Shown: one piece after another, positions 7,745 through 15,276 of the stretch
How the letters are laid out: every line of letters begins with the position of its first letter
How positions within the stretch are numbered: the first letter of the stretch is position 1
Source: Candidatus Thorarchaeota archaeon
GTDB lineage: Archaea; Asgardarchaeota; Thorarchaeia; Thorarchaeales; Thorarchaeaceae
Length of the DNA stretch: 22,168 nt
Reading direction: 5' to 3'
Assembly: GCA_016840965.1 (NCBI GenBank)
Contig: JAEORI010000153.1
Location: 1 to 22,168 of the forward strand
The notes under the pieces: generated by a model
Databases searched by the model: none
Seen by the model: the letters and a program-made list of their open reading frames with translations, nothing else
Told to the model about the DNA's origin: nothing
Made by a program: the position numbers and the translations under genes

Positions 7745-8167
7745 CTATAGCAGACCAGCTTTGATGTTCCAAAGGTAGCTAAAGATAAGAAAGGCTACGC
7801 CAGCCATTATCATACCAAGTATCATGAGTCTGGTTGCATAACCTGGCTGAAAGACATACTTGGAGGCATAGTATACTAGTCCGAGACCAACAACACCTAC
7901 AAGAATGACTACCGATGCAACGATTCCTTCCATTCCCAGTTGCTGATCAATCCCTGGAGCAATAACAATTGGAGCACCACTTTGACTTCCAGCAATAGCA
8001 GGCGGTGTTCGGACTAAAGTGTAGATGTTTCCGCCGAGAACAAAGAGCACAACAAGAAACATTATACCAAATATGACTGTGTCAGGAGGGCGAGTAGGCA
8101 TTCCAAAACTGGGCCTAGAGAGTCGCACTCTTGGTTTCATTATGAGACTCGGCCACCAAGGCTTCAC
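7745..8167 (-). CDS. OSTC/Ost3-like oligosaccharyltransferase membrane subunit
   Basis: A 140-residue protein with three hydrophobic helices (about 30-50, 82-101 and 112-132). Recalled human OSTC aligns over nearly the whole length: a basic, proline-rich lead with a shared MP, a first helix ending GGNIY (OSTC GGIIY), then VRTPPAIAGS (OSTC VEPPSVGS), a hydrophilic loop, QLGMEG (OSTC YIMEG) opening helix two with GVVGLG (GGLGF), and a third helix ending near a lysine. There is no thioredoxin domain, so it matches OSTC or only the membrane part of Ost3/6. A role as accessory subunit of AglB, encoded 3.5 kb away, is inferred. ATG 8167 is chosen because GAGGTA lies six bases upstream. It converges with mptE and diverges from topA. 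Confidence 0.7.
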   Translation of the reverse strand: MKPWWPSLIMKPRVRLSRPSFGMPTRPPDTVIFGIMFLVVLFVLGGNIYTLVRTPPAIAGSQSGAPIVIAPGIDQQLGMEGIVASVVILVGVVGLGLVYYASKYVFQPGYATRLMILGMIMAGVAFLIFSYLWNIKAGLL

Positions 8168-8173
8168 ATATCT

Positions 8174-8179
8174 TACCTC
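8174..8179 (-). promoter_or_regulatory. Shine-Dalgarno site of the OSTC-like gene
   Basis: GAGGTA on the minus strand, six bases before ATG 8167; the internal ATG at 8140 has no such site. The remaining 152-base gap up to topA holds AT-rich sequence and a short TGATTG repetition but no gene. Confidence 0.45.
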
Positions 8180-8319
8180 GAGCGGTTCCCATTTTGAGTC
8201 TGCTTTTAAGACTTACGCGATGTGCAAAGTTGTACTAACATTGATTGCTACATATGCCACAATGGCTATTTGATTGAGTGATTGATTGTGATAACGACTG
8301 AGAAGAGAGGTATGAATAA

Positions 8320-10449
8320 GTGTCCAAGGTGATGATCATCACAGAGAAGCCGACTGCAGCCAAACGTATAGCCATAGCTCTGGATGAAAATAAAGCTCCC
8401 ATTGAAGTGAAGAAACGAGGCGTGTCTTATTACGAGTGTAAAAGAGATACCAGCAGTCTAATCGTTGTATATGCACTTGGACACCTTTTCGAGCTAAAGC
8501 AGAGTGTGAAGGGATGGGACTATCCCCGATTAGAAACTTCGTGGGTTCCAAAGTATGAAGTAGAAAAGAAAGCCACTCAGATAAAACCAATCATCAATCT
8601 CATCAAAAGTCTTGCAAAGGATATCGAAACTTTTGTCGTTGCTACGGATTATGATATTGAGGGAAGTCTGATTGGATATCTCACGTTAGTACATGCTTGC
8701 AGAGCAAATACTGAGAGGGCGCACCGTATGATTTTCAGCACTTTGACAGAGGCTGAGATAGAACACGCTTTCAAGAGTATGTCAAACACTCTGGACTTTC
8801 CAATGATTGAAGCAGGTCATGTGAGACATGAGGTCGATTGGTTGTATGGCATCAATCTTACTAGAGCGTTGACCCTCGCAATAAAGAACACTTCTGGTTG
8901 GTTCAAGATAGTATCTACTGGAAGAGTACAAGGACCCACGCTTTCATATGTAGTAGAGAGAGAACAAAAAATCAATGTCTTTGTACCTCATCCATTCTGG
9001 GTAATCCATGCTAAGAGTGTACATGGAGGTTCAGAGATAGAACTAGAATATTCGAAAAAGCGTATCGACACAAAGAGTGATGCTGAGAGAATTGTAAATG
9101 CCCTGGATGGAGCAACTGCTTTTGTGGATTCAATTAATAGCAGAACAACCACACAGCAACCACATCCACCATTTAATCTGAGCACTCTCCAATCTGAGGC
9201 TTATCGACACTTTGGATTCAAACCGAGTAGGACACTTGCCATTGCTCAAGCCCTCTATCTTGATGCACTCATATCTTATCCTAGAACAAATAGTGAGAGA
9301 TTACCACCGAGTCTGAATCTACTAGAGATTCTCAACAATCTTGGAAAGATGAAAGACTATTCTTCAATGGTGAGTCGAGTGCTGCAAGCAGGTCACCTCA
9401 ATCCTGTACAAGGCCAAAAAAGTGACCCAGCTCACCCTGCGATACATCCCACAGGCTCAAAGGCAACAAGACGGTTAACGCCCAGTGAGAAGAAAATTTA
9501 CGACCTAATTGTAAGACGATTTCTCGCACTCTTTGGTGAAGCTGCAGTAAAGGAACATCTTCGTGCAGACATTAGACATGATGAGCATCTGTTACATCTG
9601 AGAGGACTTAGGGTATTAAAACCAGGATGGATGGATTTCTATGGTGTATATGCTAGAACAAGCGAGAAAGAACTTCCCAAGTTATCTGAGGGTGAGTCGC
9701 TTCTATTAGGCTCTGTTAGATGTGAGAATAAATACACTCAAGCTCCTCCACGATTCAATCCTGCTAGTCTACTGAAACTGTTAGAACGAGAAAATCTGGG
9801 TACGAAAGCAACTAGGGCCGGAATTGTCGACTCTATTAAATCCCGAGGGTATACTATCAATGATAACTTTGAGCTTTCCACATTGGGATACGCCCTCTAT
9901 GAAACTCTTGAGAGATACATCCCAGACATTCTATCTCCGGAGCTAACACGTCAACTAGAGAGAGAGATGGATGAGATCCAGCAGGAAACAAAAATCAGAG
10001 ATAATGTATTATCAAAAGCAAAAGAAGAGCTCTTAGAGTTGCTTGAGAATTTCAAATCACAAGAAGATGAAATAGGGATAGATCTTGTCAATGGTCTCCA
10101 GAGATACTGGAAGTCAAAAGAGGAACTCGGTGCCTGTCCGAAGTGTGGAGAAGGAACACTTCGTGTTATAAGGTCCTCCAAGACAGGAAAACGGTTTGTG
10201 GGATGTTCTAACTATAGTGAGGGGAAGTGCGACCAGACATTTCCTCTGCCGCAAAAAGGAGATTTGTCGCCTTTAGACGAGAGATGTCCCTATTGTGGGT
10301 ATCAGATGTTTCAAGTGATATCAGGGCGTAGAAAATGGGAAACCTGTGTCAATTGGGCGAACTGTTCAGGACGAAAAGACGAGCTCAAAGCACTCGAAGA
10401 GCGGCGAATTAAGATAAACGAAAAACGGCAGGAGGGAACTGAAAAGTGA
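8320..10449 (+). CDS. topA: DNA topoisomerase, type IA
   Basis: Relaxes or decatenates DNA by a single-strand break and passage, through a covalent 5'-phosphotyrosine. It has 709 residues. The Toprim domain starts at once (MIITEKPTAAKRIA) and has the acidic metal motif TDYDIEG at 109-115, the archaeal form of TDPDREG. STGRVQGPTLSYVVER (199-214) and the active-site ISYPRT with Tyr320 follow, then HPAIHPTG (372-379) and the GTKATRAGIVDSI helix. Two C-terminal zinc ribbons use Cys606/609/629/637 and Cys656/659/676/682. There is no reverse-gyrase helicase domain, which argues against a hyperthermophile only weakly. GTG 8320 has GAGGT nearby (8307-8311). It overlaps the next gene by GTGA. Confidence 0.93.
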   Translation: MSKVMIITEKPTAAKRIAIALDENKAPIEVKKRGVSYYECKRDTSSLIVVYALGHLFELKQSVKGWDYPRLETSWVPKYEVEKKATQIKPIINLIKSLAKDIETFVVATDYDIEGSLIGYLTLVHACRANTERAHRMIFSTLTEAEIEHAFKSMSNTLDFPMIEAGHVRHEVDWLYGINLTRALTLAIKNTSGWFKIVSTGRVQGPTLSYVVEREQKINVFVPHPFWVIHAKSVHGGSEIELEYSKKRIDTKSDAERIVNALDGATAFVDSINSRTTTQQPHPPFNLSTLQSEAYRHFGFKPSRTLAIAQALYLDALISYPRTNSERLPPSLNLLEILNNLGKMKDYSSMVSRVLQAGHLNPVQGQKSDPAHPAIHPTGSKATRRLTPSEKKIYDLIVRRFLALFGEAAVKEHLRADIRHDEHLLHLRGLRVLKPGWMDFYGVYARTSEKELPKLSEGESLLLGSVRCENKYTQAPPRFNPASLLKLLERENLGTKATRAGIVDSIKSRGYTINDNFELSTLGYALYETLERYIPDILSPELTRQLEREMDEIQQETKIRDNVLSKAKEELLELLENFKSQEDEIGIDLVNGLQRYWKSKEELGACPKCGEGTLRVIRSSKTGKRFVGCSNYSEGKCDQTFPLPQKGDLSPLDERCPYCGYQMFQVISGRRKWETCVNWANCSGRKDELKALEERRIKINEKRQEGTEK

Positions 10450-10679
10450 CACTTTGTACTATTTGTGGTCGTGAAGCCTTGAAAGGGGATGGTTTCTGTC
10501 GCTATCATCAAGAGGCTCTAGATAATATTCATTCATCATATGAAAACTGGAGGAAAGCAAGTGGAGTAAGTTGGAGAGAGTATATAGTGGTTCTCTGTGA
10601 GATAGATGAAACAGGCAGGTGGGTACGTGAAGTGGCTGAACAGATTAAGTCACAAAGTGATCCTTCAAAAGAGACATGA
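10446..10679 (+). CDS. Small zinc-finger protein coupled to topA
   Basis: A 77-residue protein of unknown function. Its N terminus carries a probable zinc site, CTIC at residues 4-7 and CRYH at 18-21 (C-x2-C...C-x2-H). A helical part with the pattern NIHSSYENWRKASGVSWREY follows, and an acidic end. GTG 10446 overlaps the topA stop as GTGA, and GGAGG (10431-10435) lies ten bases upstream, so it is probably translated together with topA. I recall similar small proteins next to archaeal topoisomerase genes but cannot name a family. A role with the topoisomerase is inferred from the coupling only. Its last 35 bases overlap the convergent PAC4-like gene. Confidence 0.75.
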   Translation: MTLCTICGREALKGDGFCRYHQEALDNIHSSYENWRKASGVSWREYIVVLCEIDETGRWVREVAEQIKSQSDPSKET

Positions 10680-10989
10680 GTTCCAACATTCTTTCTCTAG
10701 ATAGTGAACTCACTCCTACAACAAGCATGCAAGTCAGGTTAGTCCAAGATGCGATTCTTTCAGCAAGCGTTCTTACAAGTGTGCTGTCAATCTCCTTAGT
10801 GAAGAATCCGACTGACGTGGGTTCAGAGCGACCTTGTCCAGGGGGAATAGCCATAGCAGATAGACCCAGCCTAAAATTGTTTGAGTCTGAAATTAGAACT
10901 AGAAGCCCATTTGTCATATTCATAATACGTACCTTGATGATTCCTGAAGAGGTTTCAAATGAGAACTCAGATATGTCATCGAACTCCAT
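10645..10989 (-). CDS. Proteasome assembly chaperone 4-like protein
   Basis: A 114-residue soluble protein whose pattern resembles eukaryotic PAC4 (PSMG4). A strand, VRIMNMTNGLLVLISD, matches the human VMRLTDSLFLWVG region. LGLSAMAIPP then matches LAVAM, and a segment with PTSVGFFTKEIDST matches the PVSTSLLGDTSDT region. TLAERIASWTNLTCMLVVGV corresponds to LAQRLARKTNKQVFVSYNL, and a final helix follows. In eukaryotes PAC4 works with PAC3 on the alpha ring of the 20S core; an equivalent role here is inferred. The opposite-strand frame at 10676-11023 has no recognisable features. No clear ribosome-binding site precedes ATG 10989, but GATTTATC about 33 bases upstream (11019-11026) would fit a leaderless or near-leaderless transcript. 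Confidence 0.65.
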   Translation of the reverse strand: MEFDDISEFSFETSSGIIKVRIMNMTNGLLVLISDSNNFRLGLSAMAIPPGQGRSEPTSVGFFTKEIDSTLVRTLAERIASWTNLTCMLVVGVSSLSRERMLELMSLLKDHFVT

Positions 10990-11097
10990 AGCTAATCAAT
11001 ATCTGAATGAAAAGGTCAGATAAATCACTAACGCAAGTGAAAAAGTGAAGCAACAGGATTATCAGGGCTGCAACTGGCACAGATTTGTAGAGCCCTG

Positions 11098-13029
11098 ATG
11101 TCTAAAGATTCTATGAGCTATATGGACTTCTTTCCGTATCCTGAAGCACGTGATGGCCAAGAACAAATGATGAAGGAAATTGAGGAGTCAGTCAAAGCCG
11201 GTATTCACATTTGTTCAGAGGCGCCTAATGGCTTTGGAAAGACCTGTGTCACATTAAGTAGCGTGTTACCATGGGTAAATGAGAGAGATGGAAAGATTCT
11301 GTACTGTGCACGTACTCATAGACAACTTGACCGAGTCATGGAAGAGCTTGAAGAAATATCAGGCAAAAAGGACGTTTCAGGTGTTTCTTTCCGTGGACGA
11401 CGGCATATGTGCTTGAATTCCTTTGTGCTTGAAAACGCTGACTTCGTTGCCCCAATCTCTGAGGTCTGTGGACAATTAAAGGCAACGGGACGATGTGTAT
11501 ATTATGAGAACCTTCGTCGGGCAGGAAATCCGGAAGACCTTTTGGAGGATATGCCAAAGAAAGTGCTTTCAGCCCCTGAAATTGCCAAGATTGCTAGTAG
11601 CAAGTCATTATGTCCTTATGAACTAGCAAAACGCTTGGCAAAGGTAGTAGATGTTGTGGCTCTTTCATATCTCTATGTCTTTGATCCTTGGATACTTGAA
11701 GTGTTCATCCCTGATCTTGAAACATCACCATCCAAGATGATACTAGTGCAAGATGAGGCACATAATGTTCCATCTACAGCACTTGACTCAGCAAGTGACT
11801 CATTAACCATTGGAACAATAAGGCAAGCACTCCGGGAGGCAACAACCTATAACGACGAGCCCTCCAAGGACTTCACTCGTGCTCTGGCGAAGACAGTCCT
11901 GGAACTTTCTTCAGAGATGAAACAAGTTGATGAGAGGTTGGTCAATCCTAAGCAAATAGTTGAAACTGCAATTAGAATAGCTCAATTGGAGCATCAGCCT
12001 CAGATACTTGCACATATGAAAGATTTGGGATTCAAGATTAGACGAGGTCTGCTAAAAGCAGGCAAATTCCCTCGTTCTTCAATCCACAGAGTAAGCGAGT
12101 TTTTGATTAGATGGTTAAGATGCGCGGAAAGAAAAGACTACACATTTCTATTGGCTTCCAGTAGGGGGTATGGAGAGAGTAGACGAGTTTCAATAGACCT
12201 TGTCGCGTTGGATCCAACATCAGTCACTGAGAAAGTCTTGGGCATGGTACATAGCTCCATAGCGATATCTGGCACTATCTCACCATTGGACGCATATGCT
12301 GAAATGTTAGGATTTGGACCAGATGCTGTCAAGGCAACATTTCAGAGTCCTTTCGCAAGAAAGAATAGACTAGGTCTGATAGTCAGCGATTTAGATACAT
12401 CATTCCAGAATAGAAGTGATTCAACCTTTGAGCGAATGGTGGATCACTGTGTAGCTGTTGTAAATGCCACTCCGAGCAATACTGGTATCTTTACTTCCAG
12501 CTACTCGGTAGGTAAGTCTTTGATAGATGCTGGTCTCGAGAGACGCATACGGCGAAAAATCTTCGTGGAAAAACCAGGTGTGAAAGGTGCTGAGAATGAT
12601 AAATTGATTCATGCCTTTAGGGAAGAGGGAGACCGTGGTGGGGCAGTTCTTCTTGGAGTACAAGGTGGTCGTAACTCTGAGGGAGGAGACTTCCCAGGAA
12701 CAACAATGGAGAGTGTGGTGGTCGTGGGAGTTCCCTATGCCAAGCCTACTCCAAGAATGGAAGCGCTCATCAACTACTATGATTCAAGATTCAATCAGAA
12801 AGGGAGAGATTATGCCTATGTACTTCCTGCAATGACTCGCGCAATCCAAGCTGCTGGCAGACCGGTGAGGAGGTTAGATGATAGAGGCGTGATTGTGTTG
12901 CTCGACCAACGGTTTGGAACACCCTATCTAAGTAGATTCATTCCATCCTGGTTGGCTGAGGTCACCCAAATCATCCCAAACGATCCGGAAATCACCTCAC
13001 ATGAGGTTGAGAGTTTCTTCATTGTTTAA
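11098..13029 (+). CDS. XPD/Rad3-type Fe-S DNA helicase
   Basis: Superfamily 2 helicase expected to unwind DNA 5'-3' in repair. It has 643 residues. Walker A is EAPNGFGKT (41-49), with Asn where most members have Thr. Four cysteines at 105, 124, 133 and 172 between motifs Ia and II match the 4Fe-4S domain of the XPD family. The DEAH box is at 219-222, followed by SGTISPLDAYAEMLG (391-405), an arch-like helical region at about 240-350, and motif VI QAAGRPVRR (584-592). It could correspond to XPD or a related DinG/Rad3 paralogue; motifs alone do not separate these. ATG 11098 lacks a clear ribosome-binding site, and ATG 11113 or 11122 is possible. It diverges from the PAC4-like gene across 108 bases and overlaps the next, convergent gene by four bases. 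Confidence 0.88.
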   Translation: MSKDSMSYMDFFPYPEARDGQEQMMKEIEESVKAGIHICSEAPNGFGKTCVTLSSVLPWVNERDGKILYCARTHRQLDRVMEELEEISGKKDVSGVSFRGRRHMCLNSFVLENADFVAPISEVCGQLKATGRCVYYENLRRAGNPEDLLEDMPKKVLSAPEIAKIASSKSLCPYELAKRLAKVVDVVALSYLYVFDPWILEVFIPDLETSPSKMILVQDEAHNVPSTALDSASDSLTIGTIRQALREATTYNDEPSKDFTRALAKTVLELSSEMKQVDERLVNPKQIVETAIRIAQLEHQPQILAHMKDLGFKIRRGLLKAGKFPRSSIHRVSEFLIRWLRCAERKDYTFLLASSRGYGESRRVSIDLVALDPTSVTEKVLGMVHSSIAISGTISPLDAYAEMLGFGPDAVKATFQSPFARKNRLGLIVSDLDTSFQNRSDSTFERMVDHCVAVVNATPSNTGIFTSSYSVGKSLIDAGLERRIRRKIFVEKPGVKGAENDKLIHAFREEGDRGGAVLLGVQGGRNSEGGDFPGTTMESVVVVGVPYAKPTPRMEALINYYDSRFNQKGRDYAYVLPAMTRAIQAAGRPVRRLDDRGVIVLLDQRFGTPYLSRFIPSWLAEVTQIIPNDPEITSHEVESFFIV

Positions 13030-13790
13030 CAATCACCGGACAAAATACAATCCAAAGACAGTTCCCCAAGTAAAATTGCATGTGCTTCATCCGTCGTGAT
13101 TTCACGCTTGCCTCGAGTGAATCGGTGCACAAAATGCTTCAGAGACCTTACATACCCAGCCTTTGGCTCAAGGATTCTATCATTTGTTTCATGCAATCGT
13201 CCAGACCTTCCAGCTATAAGAATTGCTGAGGATTGATCAGATGTTACACCGCTTGATAGTGTTGTACGATGCTCATTTACAAGCTCAACATTCAGATTCG
13301 GAAACTCTTCGTGTATAGTTCTGAGATACAAAGCTGTGTACAATTTTGAGCCTGTTCCAGTTCTTACAATCGTTTTGCATTTAGGAAAAAGATGAGAGAT
13401 ATAAGATGCCAGACGAGATGTCAATCTGGCTGCAGATCCGGGACTTGTAAGTGAGTTTTTGTACAGAACAATACCATCAATGACTAGAGCGACTCCAAAC
13501 CGCATTCCGGGATCAACTCCTATCGCAGCAATGCTGGGGTCTTGAATATCATTTAGCTTGGCCAAAATCTCAATCGCTGTGAAGTCGGGAACCATTGCTT
13601 CATTAACGATGACTAGAGCACTGTGAATATTGGAATCCTCTAATGTTGAAACAACTACTTTAGCCTCTTGACATCGATGGTTACCAGGCGTACAGACCTC
13701 GAATTGGAGATTGAGTTTTTTCAAAAGCTCAATGACCAGATAGAGCACTTTTGGGTTCTCGGTGGCAATCGCTACCTGCCACTTTAGCAT
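13026..13790 (-). CDS. RuvC/YqgF-like RNase H-fold protein, function unknown
   Basis: A 254-residue protein in two parts. Residues 1-85 look like a small alpha/beta domain (VAIATENPKVLYLVIELLKK, FEVCTPG, KVVVSTLED) that I do not recognise. From about 88 comes an RNase H-like fold: IGVDPGMRFGVALVIDG with Asp93 resembles the RuvC/YqgF first motif, VNEHRTT with Glu173 resembles the YqgF DER-T motif, and TTDEAHAILLGEL with Asp234 fits the last helix. All three putative acidic residues are present, so nuclease activity is possible but unproven. ATG 13790 has AGGA eight bases upstream; GTG 13820 is an alternative. It converges on the XPD-type helicase with a four-base overlap and diverges from radB, which suggests but does not show a recombination role. 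Confidence 0.65.
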   Translation of the reverse strand: MLKWQVAIATENPKVLYLVIELLKKLNLQFEVCTPGNHRCQEAKVVVSTLEDSNIHSALVIVNEAMVPDFTAIEILAKLNDIQDPSIAAIGVDPGMRFGVALVIDGIVLYKNSLTSPGSAARLTSRLASYISHLFPKCKTIVRTGTGSKLYTALYLRTIHEEFPNLNVELVNEHRTTLSSGVTSDQSSAILIAGRSGRLHETNDRILEPKAGYVRSLKHFVHRFTRGKREITTDEAHAILLGELSLDCILSGDC

Positions 13791-13843
13791 GATATCTGTC
13801 CTTCTAGATATGCTTATCACTTGAGGGTGATGACAAGTAGTGA

Positions 13844-14545
13844 GTGGGATTGAATTTGATTCTTCCGTCTGGGGTATCTTTACTTGACCGAGTTCTTGAG
13901 GGCGGTCTTCACACAGGTTTTTTCACACATGTCTATGGAGATGCAGCCTCAGGAAAGACCACTCTTGCACTCCAGTTTGTGTCAAATGCACAGAAGCTTG
14001 ATTTTGGTACTATCTATGTGAACTCAGAAAACACATCACCAATCAAACGACTTGAACAGGTGACTGCTAGATCATTCAGTGAGATCGAGAACAAGGTAAA
14101 GATTCTTACTCCAAAGGGATTTAATGAACAAGGAGTATTAATCGACGACCTAGAGCTATATTTACTGAGAAACACGAAACTCGTCATAATTGATACTTTG
14201 ACTAGGTACTATAGACTGGAACTTGAAGATAAGAAGACAAACTATGTCAAACATAGAGAGCTGAATAGGCAGGCAGGATTTTTGAAGGGGCTGGCGAGAC
14301 ACAAAGATGTTGCAGTATTAGTATTGAATCAGGTTAGAGCTCAGATCAAAGGTTTTGATGATTTTGAACCGGTTGCAAAGAACATCCTAGACTTTTGGTC
14401 AGATTACACAATTAAATTACGTGTTGCCCGAGGAACAGGCGAGAGAATCATCCAAAGAATCGCACCTGAAGGAGAGTATTCGGACGGACGACTATATCTC
14501 ATTGAGAGAGGCCTATCGTCTGAAAAGCCTCATGAGAAAGAGTGA
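13844..14545 (+). CDS. radB: DNA repair and recombination protein RadB
   Basis: RecA/RadA-family paralogue thought to assist homologous recombination in archaea. At 233 residues it is the length of a bare ATPase core without the N-terminal helix-hairpin-helix domain of RadA. Walker A is GDAASGKTT (32-40) and Walker B LVIIDTLT (113-120); NSENTSPIKRLEQ and LVLNQVRAQ also fit the family, the latter like the RadA L2-proximal segment. A related KaiC-like ATPase is less likely given the length and these motifs. GTG 13844 follows an in-frame stop at 13841-13843, so no longer start is possible; TTG 13850 is an alternative. GGTGAT lies 12 bases upstream (13826-13831), a long spacing. The stop is followed closely by carS. 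Confidence 0.88.
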   Translation: MGLNLILPSGVSLLDRVLEGGLHTGFFTHVYGDAASGKTTLALQFVSNAQKLDFGTIYVNSENTSPIKRLEQVTARSFSEIENKVKILTPKGFNEQGVLIDDLELYLLRNTKLVIIDTLTRYYRLELEDKKTNYVKHRELNRQAGFLKGLARHKDVAVLVLNQVRAQIKGFDDFEPVAKNILDFWSDYTIKLRVARGTGERIIQRIAPEGEYSDGRLYLIERGLSSEKPHEKE

Positions 14546-14583
14546 AATTGTTTAACTCGACGACAGACACGGAGCACTACTCG

Positions 14584-15144
14584 ATGTACGAGGAACTTGC
14601 TATCTTTGAACTTTCGATCTGGCTTGGGTTATCAGCATGGATTGCCAATGCTACACCTGTGATAGGTGGAGGCGGAAGGCCAATTGATGGAGGCAGGAAT
14701 TTTCGTGATGGTAAGCGCATATTGGGTAATGGTAAAACGATTCGAGGATTCATCATAGGGGTGTTCTTTGGTACACTCACAGGAATAGGACAGTTTCTGG
14801 CTGCCCCTTATCTAAGGCCACTACTTGCACAGTTTGTTTTCATTACACCTGAGATGGACTATGTTTTGAGCATTAGTGTTCCAGTAGCATTTCTCATGTC
14901 ACTGGGAGCCCTTACCGGAGATGTGATTGGTTCATTTATCAAAAGAAGAGTAGGCGTAAAAAGTGGAGATCCATCACCATTTCTGGATCAAACGGGATTT
15001 ATTATCATGGCACTGATTTTTGTATCTCCAATGATGACGCCAAGTCCAATCTTTGTGATGATTCTTATACTAACTACTTTGGCAATACACTGGCTTAGTA
15101 ACGCGCTGAGTTACTTGCTGGGTCTGAAAAAAAATCCATGGTAG
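14584..15144 (+). CDS. carS: CDP-archaeol synthase
   Basis: Integral membrane enzyme that transfers CMP from CTP to unsaturated archaetidic acid, an essential step to archaeal phospholipids. From ATG 14584 it has 186 residues with four or five hydrophobic segments. Diagnostic motifs are WIANATPVIGGGGRPIDGG, GNGKTIRGF, GALTGDVIGSFIKRR and the PSPFLDQTGF cytoplasmic loop (DUF46/CDP-archaeol synthase family). ATG 14584 has GGAG nine bases upstream and gives the family-typical N terminus about 20 residues before the WIANA motif. A GTG at 14542, overlapping the radB stop as GTGA, would add 14 polar residues and remains possible. It is in the radB transcription unit, although the two functions are unrelated. 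Confidence 0.9.
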   Translation: MYEELAIFELSIWLGLSAWIANATPVIGGGGRPIDGGRNFRDGKRILGNGKTIRGFIIGVFFGTLTGIGQFLAAPYLRPLLAQFVFITPEMDYVLSISVPVAFLMSLGALTGDVIGSFIKRRVGVKSGDPSPFLDQTGFIIMALIFVSPMMTPSPIFVMILILTTLAIHWLSNALSYLLGLKKNPW

Positions 15145-15252
15145 ATATTGCACAAGGAAAACCATAAAAGGTGACTAAAAAATACTAATCTATCTACATC
15201 AATTCCACTGGAGTACTTCAATATCCATGTGATTTGATGGGTGCTCAAGTTT

Positions 15253-15260
15253 CTATAAAC
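15253..15260 (+). promoter_or_regulatory. TATA-like box before the four-CBS gene
   Basis: CTATAAAC is centred 20-24 bases before the two adjacent ATG codons 15277 and 15280, as expected for a leaderless archaeal transcript. GGAG at 15262-15265 is an alternative, rather distant ribosome-binding site. The rest of the 132-base gap after carS is AT-rich and holds no gene. Confidence 0.35.
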
Positions 15261-15276
15261 CGGAGTAGTCCTAACA

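Noticed and set aside
8025..8273. 82-residue plus-strand frame over the OSTC-like gene start
   Set aside because: It is antisense to a gene with clear homology and runs into the intergenic region; no motif or ribosome-binding site.
8271..8292. TGATTGA-like short tandem repetition before topA
   Set aside because: Too short and imperfect to be a functional repeat; no comparable copies seen elsewhere in the window.
8312..8332. Six-codon ATG frame overlapping the topA start
   Set aside because: Too short and its ATG falls between the ribosome-binding site and GTG 8320; a regulatory leader peptide cannot be supported.
10676..11023. 115-residue open frame on the plus strand opposite the PAC4-like gene
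   Set aside because: Low-complexity serine/leucine-rich translation with no recognisable motif, while the minus frame shows a coherent PAC4-like pattern.
13827..13833. GTGATGA resembling a C box of a C/D guide RNA
   Set aside because: No matching D box (CTGA) at a suitable distance; it is better explained as a ribosome-binding-like site upstream of radB.
15141..15197. 7-bp inverted repeat GTAGATA/TATCTAC after carS
   Set aside because: Separated by 43 bases and AT-rich; a chance match is likely.
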